The notes: generated by a model not told the origin, from the letters alone. A stretch of DNA of 64,000 nucleotides from Dehalococcoidia bacterium (GCA_022825855.1 JAJDWB010000018.1:62001-126000), one strand, 5' to 3'; shown: positions 50,499 through 58,897, counted from the first letter of the stretch. Numbers and translations: made by a program.

Positions 50499-50942
50499 CT
50501 AGCCATTGCCGTTCTTGCGGCCATGAAAGAACAATCGATACACCGAGACCGTCAGGGTCAAGACGGCGATGAATCCGCCCAGGCCGTAGGATTCCCAAGT
50601 CGTGTCCATCTGGCTCACCGCAACGAACGCCGCGATGAGCACGATGGCGACGACGGTGCTCGGCAAGGCGATCCACCAGCGGAAGGTCTTCTCTTTCTCC
50701 AGCACGACTTCCCGTGAGGCTGTGAGCGCACGCTCTTCCATCGCCTGATCGTGCGCCTGCCTGGATTCGGCGTTCGCAATGATCCGCTCCGCAGCACCCG
50801 GAACTACTTCATCGTATTGCTGAAGGATCTGTGGGGGAGGGAGAGGGCCGCTAAAGCTGGTGGCCATCATGACCGAGCGCGATAACTCTTCCTCTTCCTC
50901 GTCGACGAGCACATCGGGGATCGCATCGAGGTCGCGGGTCAT
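50499..50942 (-). CDS. DUF2335 membrane protein
   Basis: The protein has 147 residues. The SGPLPPPQILQQYDEVVPGAAERII segment is the DUF2335 signature. A soluble helical part (about 55-88) leads to two membrane spans (about 90-110 and 120-138) and a short basic tail. The family is widespread, often on plasmids, phages or genomic islands, with no known function. Its ATG overlaps the stop codon of the next gene upstream (ATGA), so the two are translated together. Confidence 0.8.
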   Translation of the reverse strand: MTRDLDAIPDVLVDEEEEELSRSVMMATSFSGPLPPPQILQQYDEVVPGAAERIIANAESRQAHDQAMEERALTASREVVLEKEKTFRWWIALPSTVVAIVLIAAFVAVSQMDTTWESYGLGGFIAVLTLTVSVYRLFFHGRKNGNG

Positions 50943-51232
50943 TCGGTCTCGCGATCCTCAGAAATCACCAGCTCTTCGGGAGGCGGCAAGACGGACCACA
51001 AGTAGTCGCCAACCTTCTCCCAGATCCGCGCCATGTCTTCGTCGGGGGAGATCTCTCGTTCCACGACACGCACACGCGACGGCTTTGACAGCATTCCGAG
51101 TATCGGGACTGGGAAGGATGTGTCGCGAGGCTCGATGATTACGTAGTCAGAGACGCGATTCAGGATCGACGCGAGAGCCTCATCAGCATCAACATCAGGC
51201 GAAATCGGTTGGCGACGCTTCCTGATTGCCAT
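50939..51232 (-). CDS. Hypothetical protein coupled to DUF2335
   Basis: The protein has 97 residues, soluble, with a basic start (MAIRKRRQPIS) and an acidic end. Two similar acidic motifs are visible: DVDADEALASILNRVSDYV and SPDEDMARIWEKVGDYL, a possible internal repeat. I do not recognise a family. AAGGTG precedes the ATG, and the 4-base overlap with the DUF2335 gene suggests that the proteins work together. Confidence 0.65.
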   Translation of the reverse strand: MAIRKRRQPISPDVDADEALASILNRVSDYVIIEPRDTSFPVPILGMLSKPSRVRVVEREISPDEDMARIWEKVGDYLWSVLPPPEELVISEDRETE

Positions 51233-51299
51233 GTGGCACCTTGCTCTCTAGAGCCAGAATACTCGCTTGACATTGGATACAGCGCGATCCGCGCTTGCC

Positions 51300-51827
51300 T
51301 CAGTCGGGCAGCTCGATCGGGATCACCTCGCGCCAGCCGGGGATGTCCATGCCGTAGTAGCGGGCCAGCAAGAGAATGGCGATCTTCTGCTTCGCCGGAC
51401 CGACGCCGGGGACGCCGCCCAGACGCTTCATGATCGTCTTTGCGTCGGGCTGGTTGTCCCAGATGTTCTCGGCGTTGTTGTCGTACTCGTCGCGTACGAC
51501 CGCGCAGGCCGCCTGGACCCGCTTGCCCATCGACGCGGGAAAGCGGTGAATCGCCGGCTTCTCACGGAAGATCGTCAGGAACTCGTCCTCGTCCATCTCG
51601 GCGATCTGCGCCGGGTCGAGATGCCCCAGGCGCTGCTTGAGGTCGCGCGGACCCATGAAGGCCTTGTTCGTCGTGATCTGCTGGTCCAGCACGACCGCGA
51701 TCAGCAGCGCGTTGGGGTCGTTGGCGAGCAGTTCGTTGGCGTCGTCGTCGTTAGTGAACTTGATCAGCGGCTCGCCGGATGCCTTGAACTCCGGCACCAG
51801 GTCGACGTACATCTCAGGATTGCCCAT
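51300..51827 (-). CDS. HhH-GPD fold protein (HesB-annotated endonuclease III-like family)
   Basis: The protein has 175 residues. LLIAVVLDQQITTNKAFMGP resembles the first helices of the HhH-GPD DNA glycosylase fold, and GGVPGVGPAKQKIAILLLAR is a helix-hairpin-helix with the lysine in the usual place. A candidate aspartate is in YYGMDIPGW. Unlike endonuclease III it has no four-cysteine iron-sulphur tail. Relatives are often loosely annotated as HesB. A DNA base-repair role is plausible. It is separated from both neighbours by short gaps on the same strand. Confidence 0.75.
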   Translation of the reverse strand: MGNPEMYVDLVPEFKASGEPLIKFTNDDDANELLANDPNALLIAVVLDQQITTNKAFMGPRDLKQRLGHLDPAQIAEMDEDEFLTIFREKPAIHRFPASMGKRVQAACAVVRDEYDNNAENIWDNQPDAKTIMKRLGGVPGVGPAKQKIAILLLARYYGMDIPGWREVIPIELPD

Positions 51828-51853
51828 GCGCTGTCTCCGCTCGTCTGGGGCGG

Positions 51854-52090
51854 TTAGGTGAGCTTGTCGATGGCTGTGATCGCGCCGACGGTCAGGGCCA
51901 GAAGCGCGATCATCCAGCGGACCATTCGAAGCTCTAGCGCCCTGAGATCTTCACGCGTGGCGAGCCGGCCCATCTCAGAGTCGAGCGCCTCAGCAAACTC
52001 ACTTGCTGCATCGTCATCACCACGGAACTTACGCATCAACGCCGTCCATGCTGGGACGTTGATTCGACTTGGGATCGGTACGTTGGCCAT
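51854..52090 (-). CDS. Small membrane protein with a C-terminal span
   Basis: The protein has 78 residues from ATG at 52090 with GGGAAG upstream; a TTG four codons earlier is less likely. A charged N-terminal part with a predicted amphipathic helix (SEMGRLATREDLRALELRMV) leads into one span (WMIALLALTVGAITAI). The layout is like small DUF1640/coiled-coil-type membrane proteins, but the match is weak. Function unknown. Confidence 0.6.
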   Translation of the reverse strand: MANVPIPSRINVPAWTALMRKFRGDDDAASEFAEALDSEMGRLATREDLRALELRMVRWMIALLALTVGAITAIDKLT

Positions 52091-52175
52091 CGCGCTTCCC
52101 AACGTTAGTGGCCTTAGTCGCAGGCCAGTCAGTGTGTCAATGGTAACCCGAAGCCAACAGCGGGCTCCAGCAAGC

Positions 52176-53573
52176 TCAGGGGAAGAGTCCCAGTTCGAGG
52201 TAGCTCTGCGCGACCAGCTCCAGCGAGTAGAGGTACGCCGCCGTGCGCAGATCGGGCAGGTTCCGTTCGCGGCGCAGGTCCGAGATCCGCTGGTAGGACT
52301 CGCCCATCGTCTTGGCCAGCGAGTTGTGGACGATGTCGATCTCGGTCGGGCCGCGTTCGATCACGGCCCGCTCCTGCAAGGGCACGGCGCTGCCCGTGAT
52401 TGCCTGCATCGTGTCCAGAATGCGCCGGTTCTGCATGTCCGCCGCGCCGGTCAGCATTCGGTCGAAGGACACGTGCGACAGGTTCTTGATCCACTCGAAG
52501 TAGGAGACCGTCACGCCGCCCGCGTTGAGATAGAGGTCGGGTATCAGCGTGATCCCCCGCTCGCGCAGGATCCGGTCGGCCTCGGGCGTCGTCGGCGCGT
52601 TGGCCGCCTCGGCGATTAGTTCGGCCCGGATGCGGTCGGCGTTTTCGACCGTAATCTGATGCTCCAGCGCCGCCGGCACCAGGATGTCGCAGGGCTGCTC
52701 CAGCGTCTCCAGCGAGTTGGCGAAGATCTGTCCGGCGGGAAATCCGCCGATCCCGCCCTGATCCCAGCGATGCCGCGCGATCGCCTCCATGTCCAGCCCG
52801 TTCGGGTCGTACAGGCCCGCGTCGTGCTCGGCGATGCCGACGATCCGGGCGCCGTGGTCGGACAACTCCCTGGCGGCGTGGTAGCCGACATTGCCCAAGC
52901 CCTGCACGATCACCCGCTTGCCGTCCAGTCCCGGCGAGAGATCGTGTCCGGCGTCCGGATCGGCCAGGCAGTTGATGATCCCGTGGAACACGCCCAGCCC
53001 GGTTGCCTCCTGCCGGCCGGGAATTCCGTGCAGCGAGAGCGGCTTGCCGGTGACGCAAGCGAAGTGGTTGATGTCGTGCGGATTCAGGGTGCGGTAGGTA
53101 TCGGCGATCCAGGCCATTTCCTGCGCGCCGGTGCCGTAGTCGGGCGCGGGCACATCGACCGCCGGACCGATGAAGTTGTGCGAGTTCAGTTCGACGACGA
53201 GGCGACGCGTGACGCGCTCGACGAACTCGGGCGAGCTCTGGTAGGGATCGATGCAGACCCCGCCCTTGGCCCCGCCGAACGGCACATCGACGATCGCGCA
53301 CTTGAAGGTCATCAGCGCCGCGAGACCCTTGACCTCGTCGGCGTCGACCATGGTCGAATAGCGGATGCCGCCCTTGGTCGGCGTGCGATGGTGGCTGTGC
53401 TGGGCGCGAAACGCCTCGATGACCTCGATCTCGCCCTCGTCGTTCTCCACCGGGAACGACATCTGGTAGACGTTGTTGCAGGTCTTGACCTGCTCGAGCA
53501 GGCGCGGATCGAGGTTTGAGTAGCGGGCAGCCGCCTCGAAGTACTCGGAGAAGTCGTCGTACAGCGAGGCCAT
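52176..53573 (-). CDS. Glutamate dehydrogenase (Glu/Leu/Phe/Val dehydrogenase family)
   Basis: The protein has 465 residues. The substrate-binding half has HHRTPTKGGIRYS (lysine binding the carboxylate) and VPFGGAKGGV (catalytic lysine), then PAPDYGTGAQEMAWI. The nucleotide-binding half has the Rossmann loop VIVQGLGNVGYHAA. PDLYLNAGGVTVSYFEW closes the domain. It deaminates glutamate to 2-oxoglutarate with NAD or NADP, or the reverse. The aspartate-rich IAEHDAGLYD region after the second strand may favour NAD, but this is not certain. GGGGAG precedes the ATG. It ends an array of metabolic genes on this strand. Confidence 0.92.
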   Translation of the reverse strand: MASLYDDFSEYFEAAARYSNLDPRLLEQVKTCNNVYQMSFPVENDEGEIEVIEAFRAQHSHHRTPTKGGIRYSTMVDADEVKGLAALMTFKCAIVDVPFGGAKGGVCIDPYQSSPEFVERVTRRLVVELNSHNFIGPAVDVPAPDYGTGAQEMAWIADTYRTLNPHDINHFACVTGKPLSLHGIPGRQEATGLGVFHGIINCLADPDAGHDLSPGLDGKRVIVQGLGNVGYHAARELSDHGARIVGIAEHDAGLYDPNGLDMEAIARHRWDQGGIGGFPAGQIFANSLETLEQPCDILVPAALEHQITVENADRIRAELIAEAANAPTTPEADRILRERGITLIPDLYLNAGGVTVSYFEWIKNLSHVSFDRMLTGAADMQNRRILDTMQAITGSAVPLQERAVIERGPTEIDIVHNSLAKTMGESYQRISDLRRERNLPDLRTAAYLYSLELVAQSYLELGLFP

Positions 53574-53617
53574 GCAGCGGCTCCCCAGCGGCGCTCGGAC
53601 GTCCGGCGATTCCGGAC

Positions 53618-54787
53618 TCAGGCTCGGGGCAGTCCCAGTCCCCGCGTGGCGATGATGCCGCGCTGGATCTCGGACGAGCCGCCGGCGATCGTGGACGGCA
53701 CCGAGGACATGTACTGCTCCGTGAACCAGCCCTTCATCTGCGCATAGGGATCGCCGCGCCGGATCTGTCCGTACGTGCCCATCGTGTTGATGCCGAAACG
53801 CGCGAAGCGCTGCGACAGCTCGGACGAGAACATCTTGGCCACCGATGCCTCATGGTTCGGCGCCAGACCGCCCTGCTGCATCGAGAGCACGCGCAGCGAG
53901 AGCATCCGCGAGACCTCGATGTTGATCGCCGTGTCGGCGACGCCCAGCTTGGCCTCGCGGCCGGTCGCCGGACTCTCGCCGAGGTAGTCGATGAAGTCCT
54001 CGAACGTGCGCCGCAGCACGGCGCTGCCTGAGAGCGCGCTACGCTCGAAGTCCATCGTCGCCATGCCCACGTACCAGCCGCGGTTCTCCTCGCCCACGCG
54101 GTTCTCGACCGGCACGCGCACGTCCTCAAAGAAGACCTCGTTGAAGCCGTGCCCGCCCAGCATGTTGATCAGCGGCCGCACGGTGATCCCGGGCGTGTCC
54201 ATGTCGACCAGCAGGTAGGTGATGCCGCGATGCTTGGGCGCGTCGGGATCGGTGCGGACCAGGGCGAACATCCAGTTGGCGCGGTGCGCGTTGGAGGTCC
54301 AGATCTTCTGCCCGTTGATGACGTAGTCGTCGCCGTCGCGGACGGCGCGCGTCTGCAGCGAGGCGAGGTCGGAGCCGGAGCCGGGCTCCGAGTAGCCCTG
54401 GCACCATGACGCCCGGGCGTTGACGATGTCGTCGAGGAACTGGTGCTTCTGCGCGTCGGTCCCGTAGACCAGCAGCGTCGGGCCGACATAACCGACCGAG
54501 ATCAGGTCCGGACCGGGGACGCGGTGGTAGGCCAGCTCCTCGTTGAAGATCGCCTGCTCGGCGAAGGAGAGGCCCATGCCGCCGTGCTCTTTCGGCCAGG
54601 CCGGCGCGGTCCAGCCCTTGTCGGCCAGCTTGGCCCGGATGCCCTTGGAGAACTCCCAGGCCTCGTCCGCTCCCTCTTCGTCGTAGGAGACGTCCAGACC
54701 CTTCCAGTCATCGCCGAACTCGTCGCGGATCCAGCCGCGAATCTCGTTGCGCCAGGCTTCCTGGTCGGTGCTGAATTCAAAGTCCAT
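53618..54787 (-). CDS. Acyl-CoA dehydrogenase family protein
   Basis: The protein has 389 residues, the standard family length. The N-terminal helical part (DQEAWRNEIRGWIRDEF) leads to EHGGMGLSFAEQAIFNEEL, then the FAD-contact strand QGYSEPGSGSDLASLQTRA and YVINGQKIWTSNAHRANWMFAL. The C-terminal helices end with STIAGGSSEIQRGIIATRGLGLPR. The usual catalytic glutamate near the C-terminus is not at the short-chain-enzyme position; the end resembles the branch used for long-chain or aromatic acyl-CoA in actinobacterial catabolism. It oxidises an acyl-CoA to an enoyl-CoA with FAD. GAGGA precedes the ATG. Confidence 0.92.
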   Translation of the reverse strand: MDFEFSTDQEAWRNEIRGWIRDEFGDDWKGLDVSYDEEGADEAWEFSKGIRAKLADKGWTAPAWPKEHGGMGLSFAEQAIFNEELAYHRVPGPDLISVGYVGPTLLVYGTDAQKHQFLDDIVNARASWCQGYSEPGSGSDLASLQTRAVRDGDDYVINGQKIWTSNAHRANWMFALVRTDPDAPKHRGITYLLVDMDTPGITVRPLINMLGGHGFNEVFFEDVRVPVENRVGEENRGWYVGMATMDFERSALSGSAVLRRTFEDFIDYLGESPATGREAKLGVADTAINIEVSRMLSLRVLSMQQGGLAPNHEASVAKMFSSELSQRFARFGINTMGTYGQIRRGDPYAQMKGWFTEQYMSSVPSTIAGGSSEIQRGIIATRGLGLPRA

Positions 54788-54851
54788 CGTGCGTCCTCGC
54801 TATCGCTGCCGTCGTCTGCCGCAGTCTATCTGCGCCGCTCGCGATCTCACC

Positions 54852-55544
54852 CTAGCGCCTCGGAAACTGGTAGAGGATGTCGTCCGCGGCCGCCGTCTCC
54901 CCGCTGCGCCGCGCCGGGTTGTCGCGCGAGACGGCGAATCCGATCAGCTCGTCCTCGGTCTCGATCAGGTTGGGATTGATCGAGATTGCCGCCCGGCCCT
55001 CGTCGTCGCCCAGGAACGTCGGACCCGGCTCGACCGCTCCCGATTCCCGCACCAGCCAGATCTGCCAGGTTTGCTCCGCGCCGATCTCCGGCAGGCCCCA
55101 GAAGATCAGCGCGAACAGCCGCTCTTCGTAGCGCGGCAGCAAGACGCCGGTGCCGCCGCCCTCGGTCAATGCGACTGCCCGGCCCGAGATCGGGTCTTCG
55201 GGACTGAACGCGAGATAGCCGAACACGGCGACCAAGACGAGCAAGCCGGCCAGCACGATCCAGCGCGCGCTGCGGCCGGCCGCCGATAGCGCCGGGTACG
55301 AGCGCACCCGCGGCGGGCGTTCCAGCCGCGCCCGCTGGATCAGGCGTTGCTCCAGCCGACCCTCGACCGGCTGCCGATCGAAGACGAGCGCGCCGAACGT
55401 GATCGCCGCAATTGCATTGGGCCAGCCCCGATGCCGCCGTCTGCGGTCCGCGTCGGAGCGGATCGCGCGCTCGGCCTCGGCTCGTTCTTCGCCGTCCAGC
55501 AGACCCAGGTAGAACGCCGCCGCCGGCGGATCCGGTTCAGCCAT
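54852..55544 (-). CDS. Anti-sigma factor with RskA-type C-terminal domain
   Basis: The protein has 230 residues. The N-terminal AAAFYLGLLDGEERAEAERAIRSDAD resembles the RskA N-terminal region but lacks the HxxxCxxC zinc motif. One span (about 94-113) follows a basic stretch. The external part (GRAVALTEGGGTGVLLPRYEERLFALIFWGLPE, then TWQIWLVRESG-VEPGPTFL) is the RskA extracytoplasmic fold. It would bind the sigma factor encoded 3 bases upstream and release it after a signal or proteolysis. Target genes are unknown. Confidence 0.82.
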   Translation of the reverse strand: MAEPDPPAAAFYLGLLDGEERAEAERAIRSDADRRRRHRGWPNAIAAITFGALVFDRQPVEGRLEQRLIQRARLERPPRVRSYPALSAAGRSARWIVLAGLLVLVAVFGYLAFSPEDPISGRAVALTEGGGTGVLLPRYEERLFALIFWGLPEIGAEQTWQIWLVRESGAVEPGPTFLGDDEGRAAISINPNLIETEDELIGFAVSRDNPARRSGETAAADDILYQFPRR

Positions 55545-55547
55545 CGC

Positions 55548-56066
55548 TCACGACCCCGCCTCCGGCTCGGCCAGGTCCAGCCGCCCGCTGCGCAGCGCCT
55601 CCTCGATTGCGTCCAGCGCCCGGCTCAACTCCTGCTCGTTGTTCGTCAGACCGTCGAACCAGGCGTCTTCCAGCAGCCGGCTGCGATCGCCCGGCAGACG
55701 CAGCATGATCCGCTGCAGCGCGTCGTGCCGGATGCCTTCGACGATGTCGGGCAGCGTCGTGTCCGGCATGATCGAGAACGGCTCGAGTTCGCGGGCGGCG
55801 AGTTGCGCCGTCGTGCCTCGGCGCCGAACCGCGAGCGCCAGGTCGCGCGTCATGCGCAGCACATGCACATCGAGCGCCGGCGACGCCCAGCGTTCGGGCT
55901 CGCTCCAGATCAGCAGGAAGACCTCCTCGACCACGTCGTCCGCGACCGCGTGCCCCGCAACTCGCCGGGCCAGTTCTCGGGCGCTCGCGCCGTAGACCCG
56001 GAACGCGTCGCGCAGGGCGATCTCGTCCCCGTCGACGATTCGTTGGAACAGTTCGGAGCGCGGCAC
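55548..56066 (-). CDS. ECF-type RNA polymerase sigma factor, atypical
   Basis: The protein has 172 residues from GTG at 56066. Residues about 3-80 look like region 2 (ELFQRIVDGDEIALRDAFRVYG, AVADDVVEEVFLLIW), the core-binding and -10-recognising part. Region 4 is only partly recognisable: MLRLPGDRSRLLEDAWFDGLTNNEQE is followed directly by SRALDAIEEALRSG, so the recognition helix with its GTVKSR-type motif appears missing or shortened. It pairs with the anti-sigma gene 3 bases downstream and starts 8 bases after the cupin gene. Whether it still binds -35 elements is open. Confidence 0.75.
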   Translation of the reverse strand: MPRSELFQRIVDGDEIALRDAFRVYGASARELARRVAGHAVADDVVEEVFLLIWSEPERWASPALDVHVLRMTRDLALAVRRRGTTAQLAARELEPFSIMPDTTLPDIVEGIRHDALQRIMLRLPGDRSRLLEDAWFDGLTNNEQELSRALDAIEEALRSGRLDLAEPEAGS

Positions 56067-56074
56067 GGCAGGCG

Positions 56075-56536
56075 TCAATCGGTCGAATCGGCAAGCGGCG
56101 CAGTCGGAGTTGTCGGGGCGGACGACGGCGCGCGCCCGTAATCGTCGTCGATCCGCACGATGTCCTCGGCGTCGCCCGGCAATCGCGAGGCCACTTCCAG
56201 GATGTCCGCACCCGAGGCGCCGGCGCTGATCCGGTGCAGCACGCCCGCGCGGATGTCGCGCCTGAGGCCCGACACCAGCCGTTCCCGGCTGAGCCGCGAG
56301 GGGTCGCTGCCCAGGCTCAGCACCGCGTCCCCGTCGAGCAGCATCAGCGTCTCGTGCTTGCGCCGGTGATACTGCAGCGACAGCCGGCAGCCGGGCCGGA
56401 TGCGCAGCATCTTGACCACCGAGTGCTGCCCGCGGTTGAGGATCAGCTCTTCGCCCCAGGGCTTGACAATCCGCTCCAGGCATGCGCCCGCGGGACGCTC
56501 CAGTGCGGAGGCCGTCAACGGCGACTTTGCTGGCAC
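56075..56536 (-). CDS. Cupin, phosphomannose isomerase type II C-terminal-like
   Basis: The protein has 153 residues from GTG at 56536. RIVKPWGEELILN, then RLSLQYHRRKHETLMLLDGDAVLSLG and IRAGVLHRISAGASGADILEV are the conserved cupin strands of the type II mannose-6-phosphate isomerase C-terminal domain, with the metal ligands in the QYHxxxxE stretch. RIDDDYGR at the end is also typical. The nucleotidyltransferase half present in full ManC enzymes is absent. It could isomerise or bind a sugar phosphate. It begins the cupin, sigma and anti-sigma run. Confidence 0.8.
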   Translation of the reverse strand: MPAKSPLTASALERPAGACLERIVKPWGEELILNRGQHSVVKMLRIRPGCRLSLQYHRRKHETLMLLDGDAVLSLGSDPSRLSRERLVSGLRRDIRAGVLHRISAGASGADILEVASRLPGDAEDIVRIDDDYGRAPSSAPTTPTAPLADSTD

Positions 56537-56702
56537 GTCGCTTCTTTCCGGTTCGAGCGCAGGGCGAGACGCCTCAGCCCGCGCACTCCTGATTGCTGAC
56601 TACAGTGAGGGTATGAGGCTCGGCGGTGTCATCCAACCGCCGACCTTTCGCCGGACCTCGAGACTTCCAATCCGCCGGGAACGCGGCTCCAGGGAGCGCT
56701 GA

Positions 56703-57947
56703 TTGAACCGCAACGGCTGGGTCGCACTGCTGCTGCTGGCGATCGCCTCTGCCGCCGTGGGCGCGGTGGCGGCCATCCTGGTCAGCAGGAGCGGCGGCCC
56801 GTCCCCGACGCAGGCTCCGCAGCGCGTCGTCGCCGTCACTTCCGCCGCCGACCCGGACTCACAGCAGCAGAGCAAGCAGGAAGCTGCGGAGTCGGCCGCC
56901 GATGCGGAGCCCGAATCCGCCTCCGAGCTGGAGCAGGCTCAGCAAGAGGCGGCCGAGCCGCCCGATCCGAGCCGGGGGCAGCAAGCTCAGCCAGCTCAGC
57001 AGGCTCAACAGGACGCCGCCGGACAGTCCGCATCGCCTCCGCCGAGTGAAGCCAGCCCTCCCACCCAGGCCGAGGCCGAGGCGGTTGAGACACCGCTCGA
57101 GCCTGCCGGACTGGTCACGCTCGCGCCCGAGATCGTCCGCCAGGGCGAAGCCTTCTCGATCGGCGTCGAAGAGGCCAGTGCCTTCTCCGTCGTCGTCACG
57201 ATCGGCAGCAGGAGTTGGAGCCTGCAGCGGCTCGGCGACGACGCCTGGTGGAGCGTCGTCCCCGTCGCCCGCGATGCGCCCGTGGGCGTTGCCCAGCTCG
57301 TCGTCGACCTCTACAACGAGCACGGCGTCTGGATGCGTTCGTTGCCCGCCTCGTTGCTCGTGCTGACCAACCCTGCGCCGCTCGAGGAGATCGTGCTCGG
57401 CGGCAGCGGCGTTGCCGCCAGCCCCGAGGACGTGCAGCGCGACCACGACGTGCGCTTCGTCGAACACGTCGCCGTCAGCGGTGCGCCGCGCTGGTCCGGA
57501 CCCTGGATCCTGCCCGTCGAGGGCGAGGTCACCGGCGTCTTCGGAGCGCGGCGCTCCTACGACGGCGTGATGTCCGACCAGTGGCATCACGGTCACGACA
57601 TCGCGGCCAATCACGGTGATCCGATCGTCGCGCCCGCTCCGGGCACGGTCGTCTGGACCGGCGACCTCGTGATCCACGGCGTCGGCGTGATCGTCGATCA
57701 CGGCGCGGGCGTCTACAGCGGCTACTGGCACATGTCCCTGATCGCCGTCAGTCCCGGCGACGAGGTTGAGACCGGCGGCTGGCTGGGCAACATCGGCAAC
57801 ACCGGCCTCTCCACGGGCCCGCATCTGCACTGGGAAGTCATCGTCCAGGGCGTCGATGTCGATCCGGTCCAGTGGACCCGCGACGACGGTCCCGCGCTGC
57901 CCTTGCTGCTCGCGGCGGCCGAGGAGACTGCCGATACACTCGACTAA
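56703..57947 (+). CDS. M23 family metallopeptidase, membrane-anchored
   Basis: The protein has 414 residues from TTG at 56703, supported by AGGGAG upstream. One N-terminal span (about 6-28) is followed by a long Gln/Ala/Glu/Pro-rich linker (about 35-125), a beta-rich domain (about 130-230) and the M23 domain. Zinc ligands are His295 and Asp299 in HHGHDIA, and His374 and His376 in GPHLHWEV. It likely cuts peptide cross-links or glycan-linked peptides in the wall. It lacks LysM repeats, unlike the gene at 36326. The next gene overlaps it by 1 base (TAATG). It is divergent from the cupin gene. Confidence 0.9.
   Translation: MNRNGWVALLLLAIASAAVGAVAAILVSRSGGPSPTQAPQRVVAVTSAADPDSQQQSKQEAAESAADAEPESASELEQAQQEAAEPPDPSRGQQAQPAQQAQQDAAGQSASPPPSEASPPTQAEAEAVETPLEPAGLVTLAPEIVRQGEAFSIGVEEASAFSVVVTIGSRSWSLQRLGDDAWWSVVPVARDAPVGVAQLVVDLYNEHGVWMRSLPASLLVLTNPAPLEEIVLGGSGVAASPEDVQRDHDVRFVEHVAVSGAPRWSGPWILPVEGEVTGVFGARRSYDGVMSDQWHHGHDIAANHGDPIVAPAPGTVVWTGDLVIHGVGVIVDHGAGVYSGYWHMSLIAVSPGDEVETGGWLGNIGNTGLSTGPHLHWEVIVQGVDVDPVQWTRDDGPALPLLLAAAEETADTLD
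57935..57940 (+). promoter_or_regulatory. Candidate -10 element (TACACT), leaderless start inside the M23 gene
   Basis: TACACT lies 6 bases before the ATG of the APH-like gene, within the 3' end of the M23 gene. The same 12 bases GCCGATACACTC precede the ABC ATPase start at 33552. It could give a separate message for the second gene. Confidence 0.35.
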
Positions 57948-58855
57948 TGTCCGAAGCCGCCGTCGCCTCCGACCCGCGAACCCGGTACGCGCTCGCGTTG
58001 CAGGAGCACTTCCCCGGCCTCTCGCCCAGCGATCTCACGGTCGATCAGCAGCCGGACGGCGAGTTCGTCGCCGTCGACTGGCCGGACTGGCAGGCTCTCT
58101 TCCCCCAGACCGAGAATGCGGCCGAACAACTCGCGGCCATCGCCGCGATCATGCCCCATTTGCGCGGCTTCGTCAGCCCCGCGGTCCCGCTCTGGGACAC
58201 GGCCAGCCTGGGCCGCGACGGGTCCCGCTCCTGGCGCGCCGCCCGCCGTCCGGAAGGCCGGCCGCTCCAGCCCGAGCTGATCGTCGACCAGAACCGCGAG
58301 CGTCTGGTCCGCGATCTTGCCGGATTCTTCCACGAACTGCACGGCTTCTCCGTCGAGCGCGCCCGCAGCCTGGGCGCTGCCTCCTTCCGCTCCTGGCGGG
58401 ACGAGCACGAAGCCCTCGCCCGCCGCTCGCAATCGGTCCTGCGTCCGCTGCTCAGTTGGTCCCGGATGACCTGGGCCCGACGCTGGTGGTCGCGATTTCT
58501 CGACGACGACGCGCTCTGGACGCACGAGCCCGCGCTGGTTCACGGCAGCGTCGGCGTCGACCGCCTGCTCGTCGATCCGCTCGTGCAGGAACTGACCGCC
58601 GTGACCGGCTGGCGGGGCCTGCGTGTTGCCGATCCGGCCCTCGACTTCGCCCACCTCGTCGACGCCTACGGGACCGAGCTCGGCTGGCGGATCGTCGAGC
58701 ACTACGGCCAGCTCGGCTCCACCGCCGACGCCGCCCTCTTCCGCCGCATCCGCCTGCAACAGACCGTCACCCGCTTCCGCGACGTCGTCACCGCCGCCGA
58801 CCGCCACGGTGCCGACAGCCAGGCCTTGGCCGACGCCCTCAACCGCCTCCGCTAG
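57947..58855 (+). CDS. APH-fold protein with degenerate kinase motifs
   Basis: The protein has 302 residues from the ATG inside the M23 stop codon. VRDLAGFFHELHGFSV and VHGSVGVDRLLVDP-like segments followed by ADPALDFAHLVDAYG place it in the aminoglycoside phosphotransferase/choline kinase fold. The active-site HGDxxxxN reads HGSVGVDR, so catalytic Asp is Ser and Asn is Arg, and the metal-binding Asp of the next motif is Gly (VTGWRG). Phosphotransfer is therefore unlikely and a binding role is more probable. The TAATG overlap couples it to the peptidase gene. Confidence 0.7.
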   Translation: MSEAAVASDPRTRYALALQEHFPGLSPSDLTVDQQPDGEFVAVDWPDWQALFPQTENAAEQLAAIAAIMPHLRGFVSPAVPLWDTASLGRDGSRSWRAARRPEGRPLQPELIVDQNRERLVRDLAGFFHELHGFSVERARSLGAASFRSWRDEHEALARRSQSVLRPLLSWSRMTWARRWWSRFLDDDALWTHEPALVHGSVGVDRLLVDPLVQELTAVTGWRGLRVADPALDFAHLVDAYGTELGWRIVEHYGQLGSTADAALFRRIRLQQTVTRFRDVVTAADRHGADSQALADALNRLR

Positions 58856-58897
58856 CGGTCGCCTCTCCGCTCCTCGCAGACCGGCGCTCCGCTTCGG

